In this document: positions 28,630 to 39,129 of the stretch, in pieces
How the letters are laid out: each line of letters starts with the position of its first letter
Numbering within the stretch: position 1 is the stretch's first letter
NCBI GenBank assembly: GCA_017476265.1
Contig: JAFVAC010000061.1
Span: 1-57,961, forward strand
Origin: Clostridia bacterium
Lineage (GTDB): Bacteria; Bacillota; Clostridia; Christensenellales; DTU072
Length of the DNA stretch: 57,961 nt
Direction of reading: 5' to 3'
Program-made: the position numbers and the translations under genes
Notes under the pieces: model-generated
Database searches by the model: none
Told to the model about the DNA's origin: nothing
The model's input: only the letters and a program-made list of their open reading frames with translations

Positions 28630-28851
28630 TTAGCCCTTGTTTCTGTACGTTATTCTGCCTTTGTTAAGGTCGTAAGGGCTCATTGCCACCTTAACTTTGT
28701 CTCCTACGCTCACTCGCACGGTGTGCTGGCGCATCTTGCCGCACAAATATGCCGTGATGATGTGATCGTTGGTCAACTTAACCTTAAAATTCGTCCCGGG
28801 TAGTATTTCCACCACCACGCCTTCGACTTCGATTACGTCGTCCTTTGACAC
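28630..28851 (-). CDS. infA: Translation initiation factor IF-1
   Basis: 73 residues, an S1-like OB fold: KDDVIEVEGVVVEILPGTNFKVKL and AYLCGKMRQHTVRVSVGDKVKVAMSPYDLNKGRITYR. It binds the 30S A site during initiation. The start is GTG (28851) with AGGAGG eight bases upstream. Confidence 0.97.
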   Translation of the reverse strand: MSKDDVIEVEGVVVEILPGTNFKVKLTNDHIITAYLCGKMRQHTVRVSVGDKVKVAMSPYDLNKGRITYRNKG

Positions 28852-28867
28852 TTGCAGTCCTCCTGAA

Positions 28868-29137
28868 TTATGAATTATACCGTCTCAACGCGCTGTATAT
28901 CTCGGCGTCGTAGACTTTGGTCCCTATTTGCAGCTTGTCGCCGATGCTTTCGATCACATCCCCCGTGATCTTGAGGTGCTTGATCTTTTTCAGCTTCGGT
29001 TTGGCAAGTTTGCGAACGTCTCCGTCACAGATCCTGACAAAAGTATCGTCAACAACTTCGGTCACAAGGAAATAGACGCCTGAGTCTCTGCCCGCGCGAC
29101 TGAATACCACGCTGCCGACCGATATGGGTTTGTCCAT
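28868..29137 (-). CDS. KOW-domain RNA-binding protein (L14e/L6e/L27e-like)
   Basis: 89 residues. It starts with the KOW-type segment VGSVVFSRAGRDSGVYFLVTEVVDDTFVRICDGD and continues KPKLKKIKHLKITG. This family stands between map and infA in many Bacillota and is related to archaeal/eukaryotic L14e; its role in bacteria is not established. The position supports a ribosome-linked function. Confidence 0.85.
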   Translation of the reverse strand: MDKPISVGSVVFSRAGRDSGVYFLVTEVVDDTFVRICDGDVRKLAKPKLKKIKHLKITGDVIESIGDKLQIGTKVYDAEIYSALRRYNS

Positions 29138-29149
29138 CTTTCCTCTCCT

Positions 29150-29899
29150 TTACAGGGTGAGTATCTCCACCCCGTCGTCGGTGATGACGACCGTATTCTC
29201 ATAATGAGCGCTGGGGCTGCCGTCCCGCGTCACGATCGTCCAGCCGTCGTTCTTTTGCCAGATCTCACGACGCCCTAAATTGAGCATCGGCTCGACCGCG
29301 ATGACCATATTGGTGCAGACCCGGAGCCCGTGACCTTCCTTTCCGTAGTTGGGGACGTCGGGGTCTTCGTGTACGTCCGTGCCAATCCCGTGACCCGTCA
29401 ACTCCCGCACGACGGAAAAACCGTTCTTTTCGGCGTGAGCCTGGATCGCCGCGCCGAGAGTGCCCAGCCGAGTGCCGTTTTTGAGGACCTTCATCCCCTC
29501 GAAAAAGCACTCCTTGGTCACGTCCATCAGTCGTCTCTTTTCCGCCGAAACTTCTCCTATCGCTACGGTGCGCGCCGCGTCGGTCTGGTACCCGCCGTAT
29601 CCGACGCCACCGTCCAACTTAAGAAGCATTCCCTCCCTGAGGATCCGCTTTTTAGAAGGGATCCCGTGGACGACTTCATCGTCCAATGAGATGCAGAACG
29701 TCGCCGGAAAACCGTCGTAGTGCAGGAACGAAGGCACCATCTTGTGTTCTTTGACGATCAGTTCATATGCGTATTCGTCCAATTCTTTCGTCGTCACGCC
29801 CGGTTTTGCCGCGGCAGAAACGAGATTGAGGACCTCGCCGAGCACTTTCCCGGCGATGCGCATACATTCGATATGCTCCGGAGACTTAACCGTGATCAC
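29150..29899 (-). CDS. map: Type I methionine aminopeptidase
   Basis: 249 residues. It removes the N-terminal Met from new proteins. Metal-site segments are visible: VVHGIPSKKRIL, LKLDGGVGYGGYQTDAART (two Asp), TGHGIGTDVHEDPDVPNYG (His), VIAVEPML (Glu) and HYENTVVITDDG (Glu). The start is a GTG at 29899 whose GTGA overlaps the adk stop, so it is translated by coupling. Confidence 0.97.
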   Translation of the reverse strand: MITVKSPEHIECMRIAGKVLGEVLNLVSAAAKPGVTTKELDEYAYELIVKEHKMVPSFLHYDGFPATFCISLDDEVVHGIPSKKRILREGMLLKLDGGVGYGGYQTDAARTVAIGEVSAEKRRLMDVTKECFFEGMKVLKNGTRLGTLGAAIQAHAEKNGFSVVRELTGHGIGTDVHEDPDVPNYGKEGHGLRVCTNMVIAVEPMLNLGRREIWQKNDGWTIVTRDGSPSAHYENTVVITDDGVEILTL

Positions 29900-30561
29900 T
29901 TCTTCGCCTTTTTAATGCCGTCAAAGATCTCGTTCGTGCTATTGACGAACTCGAGGGTCTCCACGATCTCCGCGAAGACTTCATCGATGGACTTGTTCCC
30001 ATCCACGTTGAAGAGGATGTGAGCGTTTTTGTAGTAGTCCACCAAAGGCGCGGTCTGCTTTTCGTACACGGCGAGACGCTCTTTGACGGTCTCCTCTTTG
30101 TCGTCCGCTCTTTGATAGAGGGGTTTGCCGCACTTGGCGCAGACGTCCGACTTGTAGGTGGACACATGATAGGTCTCTCCGCAAGCGCACATACGTCTGC
30201 CGGTAATACGAGCGGTGATGAGGCTGAAATCGACGTTGATGTTGATGACGGCGTCGATCGCGGTCAGTTTGCCCAAAGCGTCGGCTTGCGCCACCGTGCG
30301 GGGGAAGCCGTCGAGCAGAAACCCGTTTTTGCAGTCGTCCTGTTTGATGCGGTCGGCGACGATGCCTACCACCACTTCGTCGGGGACGAGGAGTCCCTTG
30401 TCGATGTAGGACTTGGCGAACTTGCCGAGCTCGGTGCCGTTTTTGATATTGGCGCGGAGCGCGTCGCCCGTGGAGATATGGGCGATGCCGTACTTAGCTG
30501 CGATTTTGGTCGCCTGGGAGCCTTTTCCGGCTCCCGGCGCTCCTAAAAGAATGATCTTCAT
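29896..30561 (-). CDS. adk: Adenylate kinase
   Basis: 221 residues. P-loop GAPGAGKGSQA at the N-terminus; NMP-binding ISTGDALRANIK; FLLDGFPRTVAQADAL; long LID domain. The LID keeps four Cys (MCACGETYH and VCAKCG), so it is the zinc-binding form, but the first pair is spaced CxC rather than the common CxxC. It makes ADP from ATP and AMP. Its start overlaps the secY stop by one base (TAATG). Confidence 0.97.
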   Translation of the reverse strand: MKIILLGAPGAGKGSQATKIAAKYGIAHISTGDALRANIKNGTELGKFAKSYIDKGLLVPDEVVVGIVADRIKQDDCKNGFLLDGFPRTVAQADALGKLTAIDAVININVDFSLITARITGRRMCACGETYHVSTYKSDVCAKCGKPLYQRADDKEETVKERLAVYEKQTAPLVDYYKNAHILFNVDGNKSIDEVFAEIVETLEFVNSTNEIFDGIKKAKK

Positions 30562-31877
30562 TATTTCAAAAATCCTTTATTGTTCTTGATCAGCAACTGG
30601 CTCTCGAGCTGTTTGTCAAACTCAAGCGCAACGCTGACGACGATCAGAAGTCCCGTCGCACTGAAAGCGTGATTCAATCCCAGACTCTGGAAGCCCTGGA
30701 TCTGCAGCACGTAGATGGGGATCAAGGAGACAAACGCAAGGAACAGTGCCCCGAAGAGCGTGATCCTGTTGTTGATCTTCCTCAAATGATCGCTGGTCGC
30801 CTTGCCCGGGCGGATCCCCGGAATAAAGCCGCCGTTTTGCTGGATCATACGCGCGATGTCGTCCGGATTGAACTGGATCTGCGCATAGAAGTACGCAAAG
30901 AAGATGATGAACAGGAACATGAACAGCGGATACAGATGGCCGCCGACGCCCATCCAGGTGTACCACCACACCACGAAATCCGAGGTGCTCCCCACAAACT
31001 GCAGGATCATCTGCGGGAACATGATGATACTGGAGGCGACGATGATGGGCATGACGCCGCCCGAGTTCACCTTGATGTGAATATGGGTGGACTGTCCGCC
31101 GTACCTCTTGTTGCCCTTGACCTGCTTGGCAGACTGGACGGGGATGCGTCTCTCGGACATATCGACGAATACAATCAGTCCGAACAACACGATGACCAAA
31201 GCAATGAAGCCGATCAGATACCAGATACCGGTCAGGTCGCCGTCCTTCACTTGGGAAGGAATGGTACTGAAGATGGCGTTGCCGAGGCTGGTGCCGAGGC
31301 TGGATACGATACCGACGAAGATGATCAGCGACGTGCCGTTGCCGATGCCGTACTCGGTGATCCTTTCACCCAACCACATAACCAACGCGCTGCCGCCGGT
31401 CAATATGATGACGATGAAGATCTCGGTGAAGACCTTGCTGGCGCCGTCGGTCGCTCCGAATACGCCGGTGATATTGCTACGCCAACTGAACATAACGCCG
31501 ATGGCTTGAATAAGACCCAGCAATATCGCAAGATATCTCGTATACTGATTGATCTTCTTGTGTCCGTCTTCCCCTTCCTTGGAGAGTTTTTCCAGCTTTG
31601 GAATGACCAATGTCAAAAGCTGCATGATTATGAATGAGTTGATGAACGGGATGATACCCAAAGCAAAGAGGGTACCGTTCTGCAACGAGCCGCCTGTAAT
31701 CATGCTGAGCATTGCCATGAAGTCGTTTTCCGTAGCCGCCCCGAAGGTCGTGGAAAGGTTAATGCCGGGAATCGGCACGAAGCAACCCAACCTGTAGATC
31801 AACAGGATCCCCAGGGTCAGGAGCATCTTCTTGCGGATTTCCGGCGATTTGAAAGCGTTCTTGATCGTTTGAAGCAT
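30561..31877 (-). CDS. secY: Preprotein translocase subunit SecY
   Basis: 438 residues, about ten membrane segments. Signature pieces are the plug/TM2 region GCFVPIPGI, the FALGIIPFINSFIIMQLLT motif and the cytosolic RRIPVQSAKQVKGNKRYGG. It forms the channel for the surface lipoproteins and other exports found here. The gene starts on a TAATG overlap with rplO, the normal spc-operon arrangement. Confidence 0.98.
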   Translation of the reverse strand: MLQTIKNAFKSPEIRKKMLLTLGILLIYRLGCFVPIPGINLSTTFGAATENDFMAMLSMITGGSLQNGTLFALGIIPFINSFIIMQLLTLVIPKLEKLSKEGEDGHKKINQYTRYLAILLGLIQAIGVMFSWRSNITGVFGATDGASKVFTEIFIVIILTGGSALVMWLGERITEYGIGNGTSLIIFVGIVSSLGTSLGNAIFSTIPSQVKDGDLTGIWYLIGFIALVIVLFGLIVFVDMSERRIPVQSAKQVKGNKRYGGQSTHIHIKVNSGGVMPIIVASSIIMFPQMILQFVGSTSDFVVWWYTWMGVGGHLYPLFMFLFIIFFAYFYAQIQFNPDDIARMIQQNGGFIPGIRPGKATSDHLRKINNRITLFGALFLAFVSLIPIYVLQIQGFQSLGLNHAFSATGLLIVVSVALEFDKQLESQLLIKNNKGFLK

Positions 31878-32326
31878 TAGAGGACCTCTGCCGTCCCACC
31901 GGCTTCAGTGATCTTCTTCGCGGCGGACTCGGTGAACTTGTTAGCTTGTACGGTCAGACTCTTGGTCAGTTCTCCATCACCGAGAACTTTGAGTCCGTAC
32001 TCCTCGATTTTGGCGAGGACGCCCATCTCGAGCAACACTTGCGCGTTGACAACGGCACCCGCCTCGAATCTCTCTTCGAGAGTCTTCAAATTGACGATAG
32101 AATAGACTTTCTTGAATTTGGCGTTCTTGAAGCCGCGCTTCGGGAGACGTCTGGTCAAGGGCATCGTGCCGCCCTCGAATCCGGGTCTGACCCCGCCGCC
32201 GCTACGAGCCCACTGTCCTTTGTGACCTTTGCCCGAGGTCTTGCCCAGACCGGAACCGATACCTCTGCCCAGTCTCTTCGGCTTAGTGACTGCACCGGGT
32301 GCCGGTGCGATTGTGTGTAATTTCAT
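31877..32326 (-). CDS. rplO: 50S ribosomal protein uL15
   Basis: 149 residues. The glycine-rich N-terminus ([45 protein letters not shown]) inserts into 23S rRNA; the C-terminal globular part ends [11 protein letters not shown]. Sits between rpmD and secY. Confidence 0.98.
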   Translation of the reverse strand: MKLHTIAPAPGAVTKPKRLGRGIGSGLGKTSGKGHKGQWARSGGGVRPGFEGGTMPLTRRLPKRGFKNAKFKKVYSIVNLKTLEERFEAGAVVNAQVLLEMGVLAKIEEYGLKVLGDGELTKSLTVQANKFTESAAKKITEAGGTAEVL

Positions 32327-32337
32327 CGTTAACCTCC

Positions 32338-32523
32338 TTACTCGGCAATCTCTTCGACCTTGACGAGGTGGCTCACCTTGGTGATCATACCTCTGACGGC
32401 TGCCGTGTCCTCGTGGATCTTGGACGAGCCGATCTTGTGGAGTCCGAGCGCTTTGACGGTCGCCTGCTGCTTTTCGACGCGGCCGATCGTGGACTTGATC
32501 AAAGTAACTTTTATCTTAGCCAT
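32338..32523 (-). CDS. rpmD: 50S ribosomal protein uL30
   Basis: 61 residues: [19 protein letters not shown] at the start, then [22 protein letters not shown]. Typical size and place between rpsE and rplO. Confidence 0.97.
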   Translation of the reverse strand: MAKIKVTLIKSTIGRVEKQQATVKALGLHKIGSSKIHEDTAAVRGMITKVSHLVKVEEIAE

Positions 32524-32533
32524 GACGCCCTCC

Positions 32534-33046
32534 TTAGTCAGTGAGTTTGCTCACGTCAATGCCGCGGATCTTAGCGACTTCCTCCGCGGTGCGGAGCGCG
32601 GCGAGACCGTTGATGGTCGCCTTGACGCAGTTAATGGGATTGTTGCTGCCGATGGACTTGGTACGGATGTCCTTGATGCCGGTGGCTTCCAGGACCGCAC
32701 GGACAGGACCGCCGGCGATGACGCCGGTACCTTCTTCGGCGGGCATCAGTTTTACTTTGCCTCTGCCGTAGACGCCCTCGATCGCATGAGGAATGGTGGA
32801 GCCGACCAAAGAGATGGTGACCATCGCCTTCTGCGCGGCCTTGGTCGCTTTCTCGATGGCTTCGGGCACTTCCTTCGCCTTGCCTAAGCCGACGCCCACT
32901 CTGTCTTTGCCGTCGCCGACGACGACCAACGCGGCAAAACGCATATTGCGACCGCCCTTGACGACTTTGGTGACGCGGTTGACCGAGACTGTCTTTTTGA
33001 TCAGATCGTCCTTCGGCTCTCTGCTAAATTTCTCGTTTCTTGCCAT
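32534..33046 (-). CDS. rpsE: 30S ribosomal protein uS5
   Basis: 170 residues. The double-stranded-RNA-like N-domain ([24 protein letters not shown]) and the fold end ([31 protein letters not shown]) are present. It acts in decoding fidelity and 30S assembly; spectinomycin-loop residues are near the N-terminal KGGRNM. Confidence 0.98.
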   Translation of the reverse strand: MARNEKFSREPKDDLIKKTVSVNRVTKVVKGGRNMRFAALVVVGDGKDRVGVGLGKAKEVPEAIEKATKAAQKAMVTISLVGSTIPHAIEGVYGRGKVKLMPAEEGTGVIAGGPVRAVLEATGIKDIRTKSIGSNNPINCVKATINGLAALRTAEEVAKIRGIDVSKLTD

Positions 33047-33055
33047 GGTACCCTC

Positions 33056-33436
33056 CTAAAAATCCAGTCCGCCTTCTCTGGCGCCGTCCGCTAAAGCCGC
33101 GACGCGTCCGGTGTACAGGTACCCGCCTCTGTCAAAGACGACGGCGGAAATTCCCTTTTCCTTAGCTCTCTCGGCGATGATCTTTCCGACTTCTTTGGCA
33201 GCGTCGGTCTTGTTCAGATCGGCGACCTTGGCGGCGATCTCTTTCTCCACGGTGCTGGCGCTGACGATCGTCGCTCCGTTGCCGTTGTTGGCGGAGTCGT
33301 CGATGATCTGCGCGTAGATGTGGTTCAAAGACCGGTACACGTTCAGACGGGGTTGTTCGGCAGTACCGTTGATCTTAAAGCGCATACGGTCGTGCCTTGC
33401 TTTTCTTACTTCGTTCTTGTTGATCTTGCTAATCAT
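33056..33436 (-). CDS. rplR: 50S ribosomal protein uL18
   Basis: 126 residues: [36 protein letters not shown], and the C-terminal [27 protein letters not shown]. It joins 5S rRNA to the 50S subunit. Confidence 0.98.
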   Translation of the reverse strand: MISKINKNEVRKARHDRMRFKINGTAEQPRLNVYRSLNHIYAQIIDDSANNGNGATIVSASTVEKEIAAKVADLNKTDAAKEVGKIIAERAKEKGISAVVFDRGGYLYTGRVAALADGAREGGLDF

Positions 33437-33447
33437 GGTGCGCTCCT

Positions 33448-33990
33448 TTATTTACCTGCAGTCTTGCCTTCCTTACGGATGATGGTCTCATCCTTGTAGC
33501 GGATGCCGTATCCGTGGTAGGGCTCGGGCTTCCTGATAGCCTTGATGTTGGCGGCGATTTGTCCGACGAGGACTTTGTCGATGCCTTTGACGGTGATCTC
33601 AGTGATCGTGGGGCAGGCAAAGACGATGCCTTCCGGCGCGACGACGGTCACGGGATGGGAATAGCCGACGTTGAGGACGAGGTTCTTTCCTTCCATCTGC
33701 GCCTTATAACCGACGCCGTTGATGACCAAGGACTTCTCATACCCTTTGGTGACGCCCTCGACCATATTGTGGAGGAGCGCTCTGTACAGTCCGTGCGCCG
33801 CTTTGGTCGTCTTGAGCTCGTTGTCTCTCTTGACTTCCACGTGGTCGCCGTTGACTTCGACTTTGATATCTTTGTTTTCGATCACTTGGGTCAACGTGCC
33901 GAGTTTGCCTTTGACGGTGACGACATTGTCCGCCACGGTCACAGTCACTCCGTCGGTGATCTTGATGGGTAATCTACCTATACGGGACAT
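33448..33990 (-). CDS. rplF: 50S ribosomal protein uL6
   Basis: 180 residues: [19 protein letters not shown] at the start, [22 protein letters not shown] in the middle, and the conserved end [28 protein letters not shown]. Normal length. Confidence 0.98.
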   Translation of the reverse strand: MSRIGRLPIKITDGVTVTVADNVVTVKGKLGTLTQVIENKDIKVEVNGDHVEVKRDNELKTTKAAHGLYRALLHNMVEGVTKGYEKSLVINGVGYKAQMEGKNLVLNVGYSHPVTVVAPEGIVFACPTITEITVKGIDKVLVGQIAANIKAIRKPEPYHGYGIRYKDETIIRKEGKTAGK

Positions 33991-34001
33991 ATTTTACCTC
34001 C

Positions 34002-34409
34002 TTACCATACGAAGGCGAGGACTTCGCCGCCGGCGCCGATAGCGCGCGCCTTTTTGTCGGTCATGATTCCCTTGCTGGTGGAGATGATCGCAATGCCGAG
34101 TCCGTTGAAGACTCTGGGCAGTTCGTCCTTCTTCGCGTAGATTCTGAGTCCGGGACGGGAGATTCTCTTCAGTCCGGTGATGACCTTGGTGTAGTTCGGT
34201 CCGTACTTCAGTTCGATCTTGATGTAAGCGCAGGGCTCGTTCTCCTTCTTCTCCTCGAGGACGGCGCTCTTGACGAAGCCCTCTTCGACGAGAATGTTGG
34301 CGATGTCCATCTTGACCTTGCTGGCGGGCACGACGACCGTCTCGTGACGAGCGGTCAAACCGTTCCTGATACGGGTGAGCATATCTGCAATGGGATCCGT
34401 AATAGCCAT
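34002..34409 (-). CDS. rpsH: 30S ribosomal protein uS8
   Basis: 135 residues: [19 protein letters not shown] at the start and the end [28 protein letters not shown] primary 16S central-domain binder; in E. coli it represses the spc operon, but no matching site was found here. Confidence 0.98.
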   Translation of the reverse strand: MAITDPIADMLTRIRNGLTARHETVVVPASKVKMDIANILVEEGFVKSAVLEEKKENEPCAYIKIELKYGPNYTKVITGLKRISRPGLRIYAKKDELPRVFNGLGIAIISTSKGIMTDKKARAIGAGGEVLAFVW

Positions 34410-34422
34410 TTTTTGTACCTCC

Positions 34423-34608
34423 TTACCAGCTCGCTTTCTTTACGCCGGGGATCTGACCTTTGTAAGCCAAATTCCGGAAGCAAATTCTGCAAATGCCGTA
34501 TTTTTTCAAGACAGCGTGAGGTCTGCCGCAGATGGAGCAACGAGTGTACTCTCTGGTGGAAAACTTCTGCTTCTTTTGTTGCTTGTTTATCATCGACTTT
34601 TTAGCCAT
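34423..34608 (-). CDS. rpsZ: 30S ribosomal protein uS14, zinc (type Z) form
   Basis: 61 residues with the zinc ribbon CSICGRP...CRICF. The short four-Cys type is the housekeeping S14 of Bacillota and is one reason for assigning the window there. Lies between rplE and rpsH. Confidence 0.97.
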   Translation of the reverse strand: MAKKSMINKQQKKQKFSTREYTRCSICGRPHAVLKKYGICRICFRNLAYKGQIPGVKKASW

Positions 34609-34618
34609 CTTTTACCTC

Positions 34619-35173
34619 CTACTTCGCAAAAGGCATCCCGAGCAATCTAAGGAGCTCTTTTGCCTCTTCGTCGGTGTTCGCGGTGGTGACGAAGTTGATG
34701 TCGAATCCGCGCACCTTTTCGATCTGATCGTAAGTGATTTCCGGGAAGATCAACTGCTCTTTGATACCGAGAGCATAGTTGCCTCTGCCGTCGAAGCTGT
34801 CGGTCGGGACGCCCTTGAAGTCGCGGACGCGAGGGAGCGCGATGCTGACCAACTTGTCGAAGAAGTCCCACATCCTCATCCCGCGCAAGGTGACCTTGGC
34901 GCCGACGACCATGTTTTGACGGACCTTAAAGTTGGCGACCGACTTCTTGGCTTTGGTCTCTACCGGCTTTTGTCCGGCGATCTTTTCCAACTCGGACACC
35001 GCGATCTGAAGAGACTTGGCGTTGTCTTTCACGTCGCCCAGACGCATATTGATGGTTATTTTCTCGAGCTTGGGGACCTGCATGACGTTCTTGTAGCCGA
35101 ACGCTTTTTCCAGCGCGGGCACAACCTCGTCGGTGTAGCGGACCTTGACTCTGTTTACATATTTATCTGCCAT
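34619..35173 (-). CDS. rplE: 50S ribosomal protein uL5
   Basis: 184 residues: [42 protein letters not shown], and the end [24 protein letters not shown]. Binds 5S rRNA and contacts P-site tRNA. Confidence 0.98.
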   Translation of the reverse strand: MADKYVNRVKVRYTDEVVPALEKAFGYKNVMQVPKLEKITINMRLGDVKDNAKSLQIAVSELEKIAGQKPVETKAKKSVANFKVRQNMVVGAKVTLRGMRMWDFFDKLVSIALPRVRDFKGVPTDSFDGRGNYALGIKEQLIFPEITYDQIEKVRGFDINFVTTANTDEEAKELLRLLGMPFAK

Positions 35174-35183
35174 TTGCTGCCTC

Positions 35184-35606
35184 CTATTCGGTTACGGTTG
35201 CGTCGGTAGCGGGAGCTTCCTCGACGGCCTTCTTGGTGCGCTTTCTGACGGTGGTCTTCGCCTTCTTTTCCTCTTTCTTCTTGGTCTCGAGGACGGCGCC
35301 GCACTTACCGCAGATACGGACCTTCTTGCCTTCGGCGTCGACGGAGTGCTTGACTCTGACGGCTTTGCCACAGGCGGCGCAGATGGGCATCACGTTGCTG
35401 ACGTCGATGGTCTTGGGCATGTTGATGATGCCGGACCGATCGGACGCCTTTCTCGCCTTAACTGCTTTCTTGTTCTGGGAGACGTCCTTGCCTTCGACGG
35501 TGACTCTGCCGGCCTCGGCGTCCACCGCGATGATCTGGGCGGTCTTGCCCTTGTCGCTACCGGCGATGATCTTGACGAAATCGCCTTTCTTAACACTCAG
35601 TTTCAT
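35184..35606 (-). CDS. rplX: 50S ribosomal protein uL24 with charged C-terminal extension
   Basis: 140 residues, about 35 longer than usual. The KOW head ([20 protein letters not shown]) and the Cys-pair segment ([12 protein letters not shown]...[11 protein letters not shown], a possible zinc ribbon) are normal; the last ~30 residues are Lys-rich then acidic ([19 protein letters not shown], then [12 protein letters not shown]) and probably disordered. An early 50S assembly protein near the exit tunnel. Confidence 0.97.
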   Translation of the reverse strand: MKLSVKKGDFVKIIAGSDKGKTAQIIAVDAEAGRVTVEGKDVSQNKKAVKARKASDRSGIINMPKTIDVSNVMPICAACGKAVRVKHSVDAEGKKVRICGKCGAVLETKKKEEKKAKTTVRKRTKKAVEEAPATDATVTE

Positions 35607-35616
35607 TGCTAACCTC

Positions 35617-35985
35617 CTACAGAACCTCGGGAGCGAGAGAGATGATCTTCATATAGTCTTTGTCTCTCAACTCTCTGGCGATCGGCCCAAAAATACGGGT
35701 GCCGCGGGGCTGTTTCTGATTGTCGATAATGACGGCGGCATTGTCATCGAACTTGATGTGGGAGCCGTCCGCTCTCATGATGCCTTGATGGGTACGGACG
35801 ATGACCGCCTTGACGACGTCGCCCTTCTTGACGGTGCCGTTGGGGGTAGCGGACTTGACGCTGGCGACGATGACGTCACCGATGTTGCCGCTTCTGACAT
35901 ACGAACCGCCCAAGACCCGGATGCACATGATCTCTTTGGCGCCGGAGTTATCGGCGACTTTCAATCTGGATTGTGGTTGTATCAT
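35617..35985 (-). CDS. rplN: 50S ribosomal protein uL14
   Basis: 122 residues: [26 protein letters not shown] at the start, and [29 protein letters not shown] at the end. Canonical length and place. Confidence 0.98.
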   Translation of the reverse strand: MIQPQSRLKVADNSGAKEIMCIRVLGGSYVRSGNIGDVIVASVKSATPNGTVKKGDVVKAVIVRTHQGIMRADGSHIKFDDNAAVIIDNQKQPRGTRIFGPIARELRDKDYMKIISLAPEVL

Positions 35986-35998
35986 TTCCGACCTCCTA

Positions 35999-36253
35999 CT
36001 ATTTAGCCTTCTCTATGATCTCGGCGAGTCTCCAGCACTTGTCTTTGCTGATAGGTCTGGTCTCGACGATCTCCACCTTGTCACCGATACGGCACTCGTT
36101 GAGTTCGTCGTGCGCCTTGAACTTTTTGGTGTGGGTGATGTACTTCTTATAGAGAGGATGCTTTACCTTTCTGACGACCGCCACGACAATGGTCTTGTCC
36201 ATTTTGTCGCTTACGACGATCCCGATTCTCGATTTTCTGAGATTTCTTTCCAT
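35999..36253 (-). CDS. rpsQ: 30S ribosomal protein uS17
   Basis: 84 residues: [40 protein letters not shown], and the end [17 protein letters not shown]-fold 16S binder. Confidence 0.98.
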   Translation of the reverse strand: MERNLRKSRIGIVVSDKMDKTIVVAVVRKVKHPLYKKYITHTKKFKAHDELNECRIGDKVEIVETRPISKDKCWRLAEIIEKAK

Positions 36254-36256
36254 GGA

Positions 36257-36502
36257 TTAGTCCTCCTTCTTCTTCGCGGTTCTCTTCGCCTTTTTGACGG
36301 GTTCGGCGGAGATGCCGAGCTCGCGCTGACGCAGGATCGTCTTAACCTTGGCGATGTCCTTTTTGCACTCCACCATCACCGCCGGATTGGTCAGTTGGTT
36401 GGTCGCGTGCTTGAATCTGAGGTTAAAGAGTTCCGCCTTGAGTTCGGTCAACTTGCTGTTGAGCTCCTCAGTGCTCATTTCAAAAAACTTGATCGTTTTC
36501 AT
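36257..36502 (-). CDS. rpmC: 50S ribosomal protein uL29
   Basis: 81 residues: [25 protein letters not shown] and [16 protein letters not shown]; a Lys-rich tail follows. Its start overlaps the rplP stop by one base. Exit-tunnel rim protein. Confidence 0.97.
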   Translation of the reverse strand: MKTIKFFEMSTEELNSKLTELKAELFNLRFKHATNQLTNPAVMVECKKDIAKVKTILRQRELGISAEPVKKAKRTAKKKED

Positions 36503-36933
36503 TATTCTTCACCCTCCGTTACTACGTCCGCTTTTTTAGCAAACTTGCACTTGATCGGGAGTTTGTTGGCGGCAAGGCGCAGAGCCTCTCTCGCCACTTC
36601 TTCCGAAACTCCCGCCATCTCGAACAGCACTCTGCCCGGCTTGACGACGGCGACCCAGTACTCGGGGCTACCTTTACCGGAGCCCATGCGGGTCTCGGCA
36701 GGCTTTTTGGTGATAGGCTTGTGGGGGAAGATGTTGACCCAAACCTGACCGCCACGCTTGATGTATCTGGTCATAGCGACACGGGCTGCCTCGATCTGGT
36801 TGCTGGTGATCCAGCTCGGCTCTTGCGCGACCAGACCGTACTCGCCGTAGGCGATGATATTGCCCTTGTTGGCTTTACCGGTCATTCTGCCCCTGTGCTG
36901 CTTTCTTCTTTTTACTCTCTTAGGCATTAACAT
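36502..36933 (-). CDS. rplP: 50S ribosomal protein uL16
   Basis: 143 residues from ATG 36933 ([17 protein letters not shown]), preceded by AAAGGAGG inside the end of rpsC, so the two genes overlap by 14 bases; the longer frame upstream is not used. Further segments: [47 protein letters not shown]. Organises the A-site region. Confidence 0.98.
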   Translation of the reverse strand: MLMPKRVKRRKQHRGRMTGKANKGNIIAYGEYGLVAQEPSWITSNQIEAARVAMTRYIKRGGQVWVNIFPHKPITKKPAETRMGSGKGSPEYWVAVVKPGRVLFEMAGVSEEVAREALRLAANKLPIKCKFAKKADVVTEGEE

Positions 36934-37591
36934 TTTTGTCGCCTCCTTTAGTCTTCTTTTCCGCGAAGACTTCTCCCTTGTAGATCCAGACCTTGACGCC
37001 GATGACGCCGTAGGTGGTATGCGCTTCGGCAAAGCCGTAGTCGATGTCCGCGCGCAGCGTCTGAAGAGGAATGCTTCCCTCGCTGTAGTGCTCGCAGCGG
37101 GCGATCTCCGCGCCGTCCAGACGGCCGCTGACCATCGTCTTGATACCCTTGACGCCGCTCTTCATCGCTCTGCCCATGACCTGACGCATAGCTCTGCGGA
37201 ACTGGATACGCTTTTCCAGGCTTGCCGCGATGCTTTCGGCGGCGAGCTGAGCGTCGGAGTCCACGCGCTTGACTTCGTGCACATTGATGTTGACGACTCT
37301 GCCTGGGACGATCTTCACCACCGTCATTTTGATTTCCGCTATGCCGACTGCCTCTTTGCCGATGGCGACGCCCGGACGACCGCAGTACATATTGACGGTG
37401 ATGGTGTTAGCGGCGCGCTCGATCATGATCTTGCTGACCGCGGCACCGAAGTACTTCTTTTTGAGTTCGGTCCTGATCTTGTTGTCTTCGGCGATGAACT
37501 TACCGAAGGTCTTTTTGTCGGCATACCATTGGGTATCCCAACCGCTGATGACGCCTACTCTCAACCCATGCGGATTAACTTTCTGACCCAT
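36920..37591 (-). CDS. rpsC: 30S ribosomal protein uS3
   Basis: 223 residues: [23 protein letters not shown], the KH domain around [15 protein letters not shown] (a variant of GxxG), and [28 protein letters not shown]. Part of the mRNA entry site. Confidence 0.98.
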   Translation of the reverse strand: MGQKVNPHGLRVGVISGWDTQWYADKKTFGKFIAEDNKIRTELKKKYFGAAVSKIMIERAANTITVNMYCGRPGVAIGKEAVGIAEIKMTVVKIVPGRVVNINVHEVKRVDSDAQLAAESIAASLEKRIQFRRAMRQVMGRAMKSGVKGIKTMVSGRLDGAEIARCEHYSEGSIPLQTLRADIDYGFAEAHTTYGVIGVKVWIYKGEVFAEKKTKGGDKNVNA

Positions 37592-37601
37592 AATATACCT
37601 C

Positions 37602-37988
37602 CTATTTGTTCACAACGTCCAAAATGACGGTGATGTGGCTCGTTCTTTTGAGCAACCCACCGGCTCTGCCGTGGGCTTTGGCGATATATCTCTTGAGCGT
37701 GGGTCCCTGGTCGGCGTAGCACTCGGCGACGTAGAGCTCGTCGGTGTTCATGCTGAGGTTGTTCTCGGCGTTGGCTCCGGCGCTCTTGACCACCTTGAGG
37801 ATGGGCTCGGAAGAGGACTTGTTGAGGTTTTCCAAAATGGCGACTGCCTCGCGGTAGCTCTTGCCGCGGATCAAGTCCAGGACCGCTCTGACCTTGTAGG
37901 GGCTGATACGGATGTACTTGGCGGTGGCGTGCGGTCTTCTGTCCGCATTTTCCGCTCTCTTTACTGCTTTGTAATAAGTCTTGCCCAT
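37602..37988 (-). CDS. rplV: 50S ribosomal protein uL22
   Basis: 128 residues from ATG 37988 with AGGAGG upstream; the open frame continues back through rpsS but that part is a shadow. Segments: [23 protein letters not shown] and RAHGRAGG-like [20 protein letters not shown]. Its hairpin lines the exit tunnel. Confidence 0.98.
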   Translation of the reverse strand: MGKTYYKAVKRAENADRRPHATAKYIRISPYKVRAVLDLIRGKSYREAVAILENLNKSSSEPILKVVKSAGANAENNLSMNTDELYVAECYADQGPTLKRYIAKAHGRAGGLLKRTSHITVILDVVNK

Positions 37989-37996
37989 ATTTCCTC

Positions 37997-38275
37997 CTAT
38001 TTCTTGGCTGTGGTCTTGCTGCCGGCGTGCCCGCGGAAGGTTCTCGTCGGGGCAAACTCGCCCAGCTTCAGTCCGACCATGTCCTCGGTGATGTAGACGG
38101 GGACGTGTTTCTTCCCGTCGTGGACGGCGATGGTGTGTCCGACGAATTCGGGATAGATCGTGGAGGCGCGAGACCAAGTCTTAATGGGCTTCTTGTCGCC
38201 GGATGCGTTCATGGCGACGATCTTTTTGCGTAAGCTCTCGTGGACGTAAGGTCCTTTCTTAATAGATCTGCTCAT
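37997..38275 (-). CDS. rpsS: 30S ribosomal protein uS19
   Basis: 92 residues: [49 protein letters not shown], and [16 protein letters not shown]. 30S head protein next to uS13. Confidence 0.98.
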   Translation of the reverse strand: MSRSIKKGPYVHESLRKKIVAMNASGDKKPIKTWSRASTIYPEFVGHTIAVHDGKKHVPVYITEDMVGLKLGEFAPTRTFRGHAGSKTTAKK

Positions 38276-38289
38276 TGTTCCTCCTAAGA

Positions 38290-39117
38290 CTAATTGATGC
38301 GCTTGATGATCGACTTGTTGGTGGTCTTGTTCTTCTTGCGGGTCTTGTAACCGAGTGCCGGCTTACCCCAAGGAGTGACAGGCCCGGGCATACCGATAGG
38401 CGACTTGCCCTCGCCACCGCCGTGCGGGTGATCGCAGGGGTTCATGACGACGCCGCGTACGGTAGGTTTGATACCCATGTGTCTCTTACGACCGGCTTTA
38501 CCCAAAGAGACGATCTCGTGCTCCAGGTTGCCGACCTGACCGACGGTCGCTCTGCAGGCAAGAGGGACGTATCTCATCTCGCCGCTGGGCATACGCAGGG
38601 TGGCTTTGCCGTTCTCTTTCGCCATCAACTGAGCGGCAGCGCCTGCGCTACGGGCGATCTGTCCGCCGCGTTTGGGCTGGAGCTCCACGTTGTGGACCAT
38701 GGTACCGACGGGGATGTCGGAGAGCAGGAGGCAGTTGCCCGCCTTGATGTCCGCGCCCTCGCCGCTGACGACGGTGTCGCCCACGTTCAGTCCGAGAGGT
38801 GCGAGGATGTATCTCTTTTCGCCGTCCGCATACGCGAGCAAAGCGATGTTGGCGCTGCGGTTGGGATCGTACTCGATGCTCTTGACTCTGGCGGGGATCC
38901 CGTCCTTGTTGCGCTTGAAGTCGATGATACGATACTTTTGTCTGTTTCCGCCGCCGATGTGACGGACGGTGATCCTGCCGTAGCTGTTTCTGCCGCCGCT
39001 CTTGGACTTGGACTCGAGCAGGCTCCGTTCGGGCTTGTGCCCGGAGAGCTCCGCATAGTCGCTCGTGGTGTAGAATCTGCGAGCAGGGCTGGTCGGTTTG
39101 TATCTCTTAATAGCCAT
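38290..39117 (-). CDS. rplB: 50S ribosomal protein uL2
   Basis: 275 residues: [44 protein letters not shown], and the catalytic-region loop [23 protein letters not shown]. Needed for subunit joining and peptidyl transferase. Confidence 0.98.
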   Translation of the reverse strand: MAIKRYKPTSPARRFYTTSDYAELSGHKPERSLLESKSKSGGRNSYGRITVRHIGGGNRQKYRIIDFKRNKDGIPARVKSIEYDPNRSANIALLAYADGEKRYILAPLGLNVGDTVVSGEGADIKAGNCLLLSDIPVGTMVHNVELQPKRGGQIARSAGAAAQLMAKENGKATLRMPSGEMRYVPLACRATVGQVGNLEHEIVSLGKAGRKRHMGIKPTVRGVVMNPCDHPHGGGEGKSPIGMPGPVTPWGKPALGYKTRKKNKTTNKSIIKRIN

Positions 39118-39129
39118 TTTCTGCCTCCT

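Noticed and set aside
30669-31637. Plus-strand frame of 322 codons opposite secY
   Set aside because: It is extremely rich in Asp, His and Gln with no family match, as expected from the complement of a membrane-protein gene.
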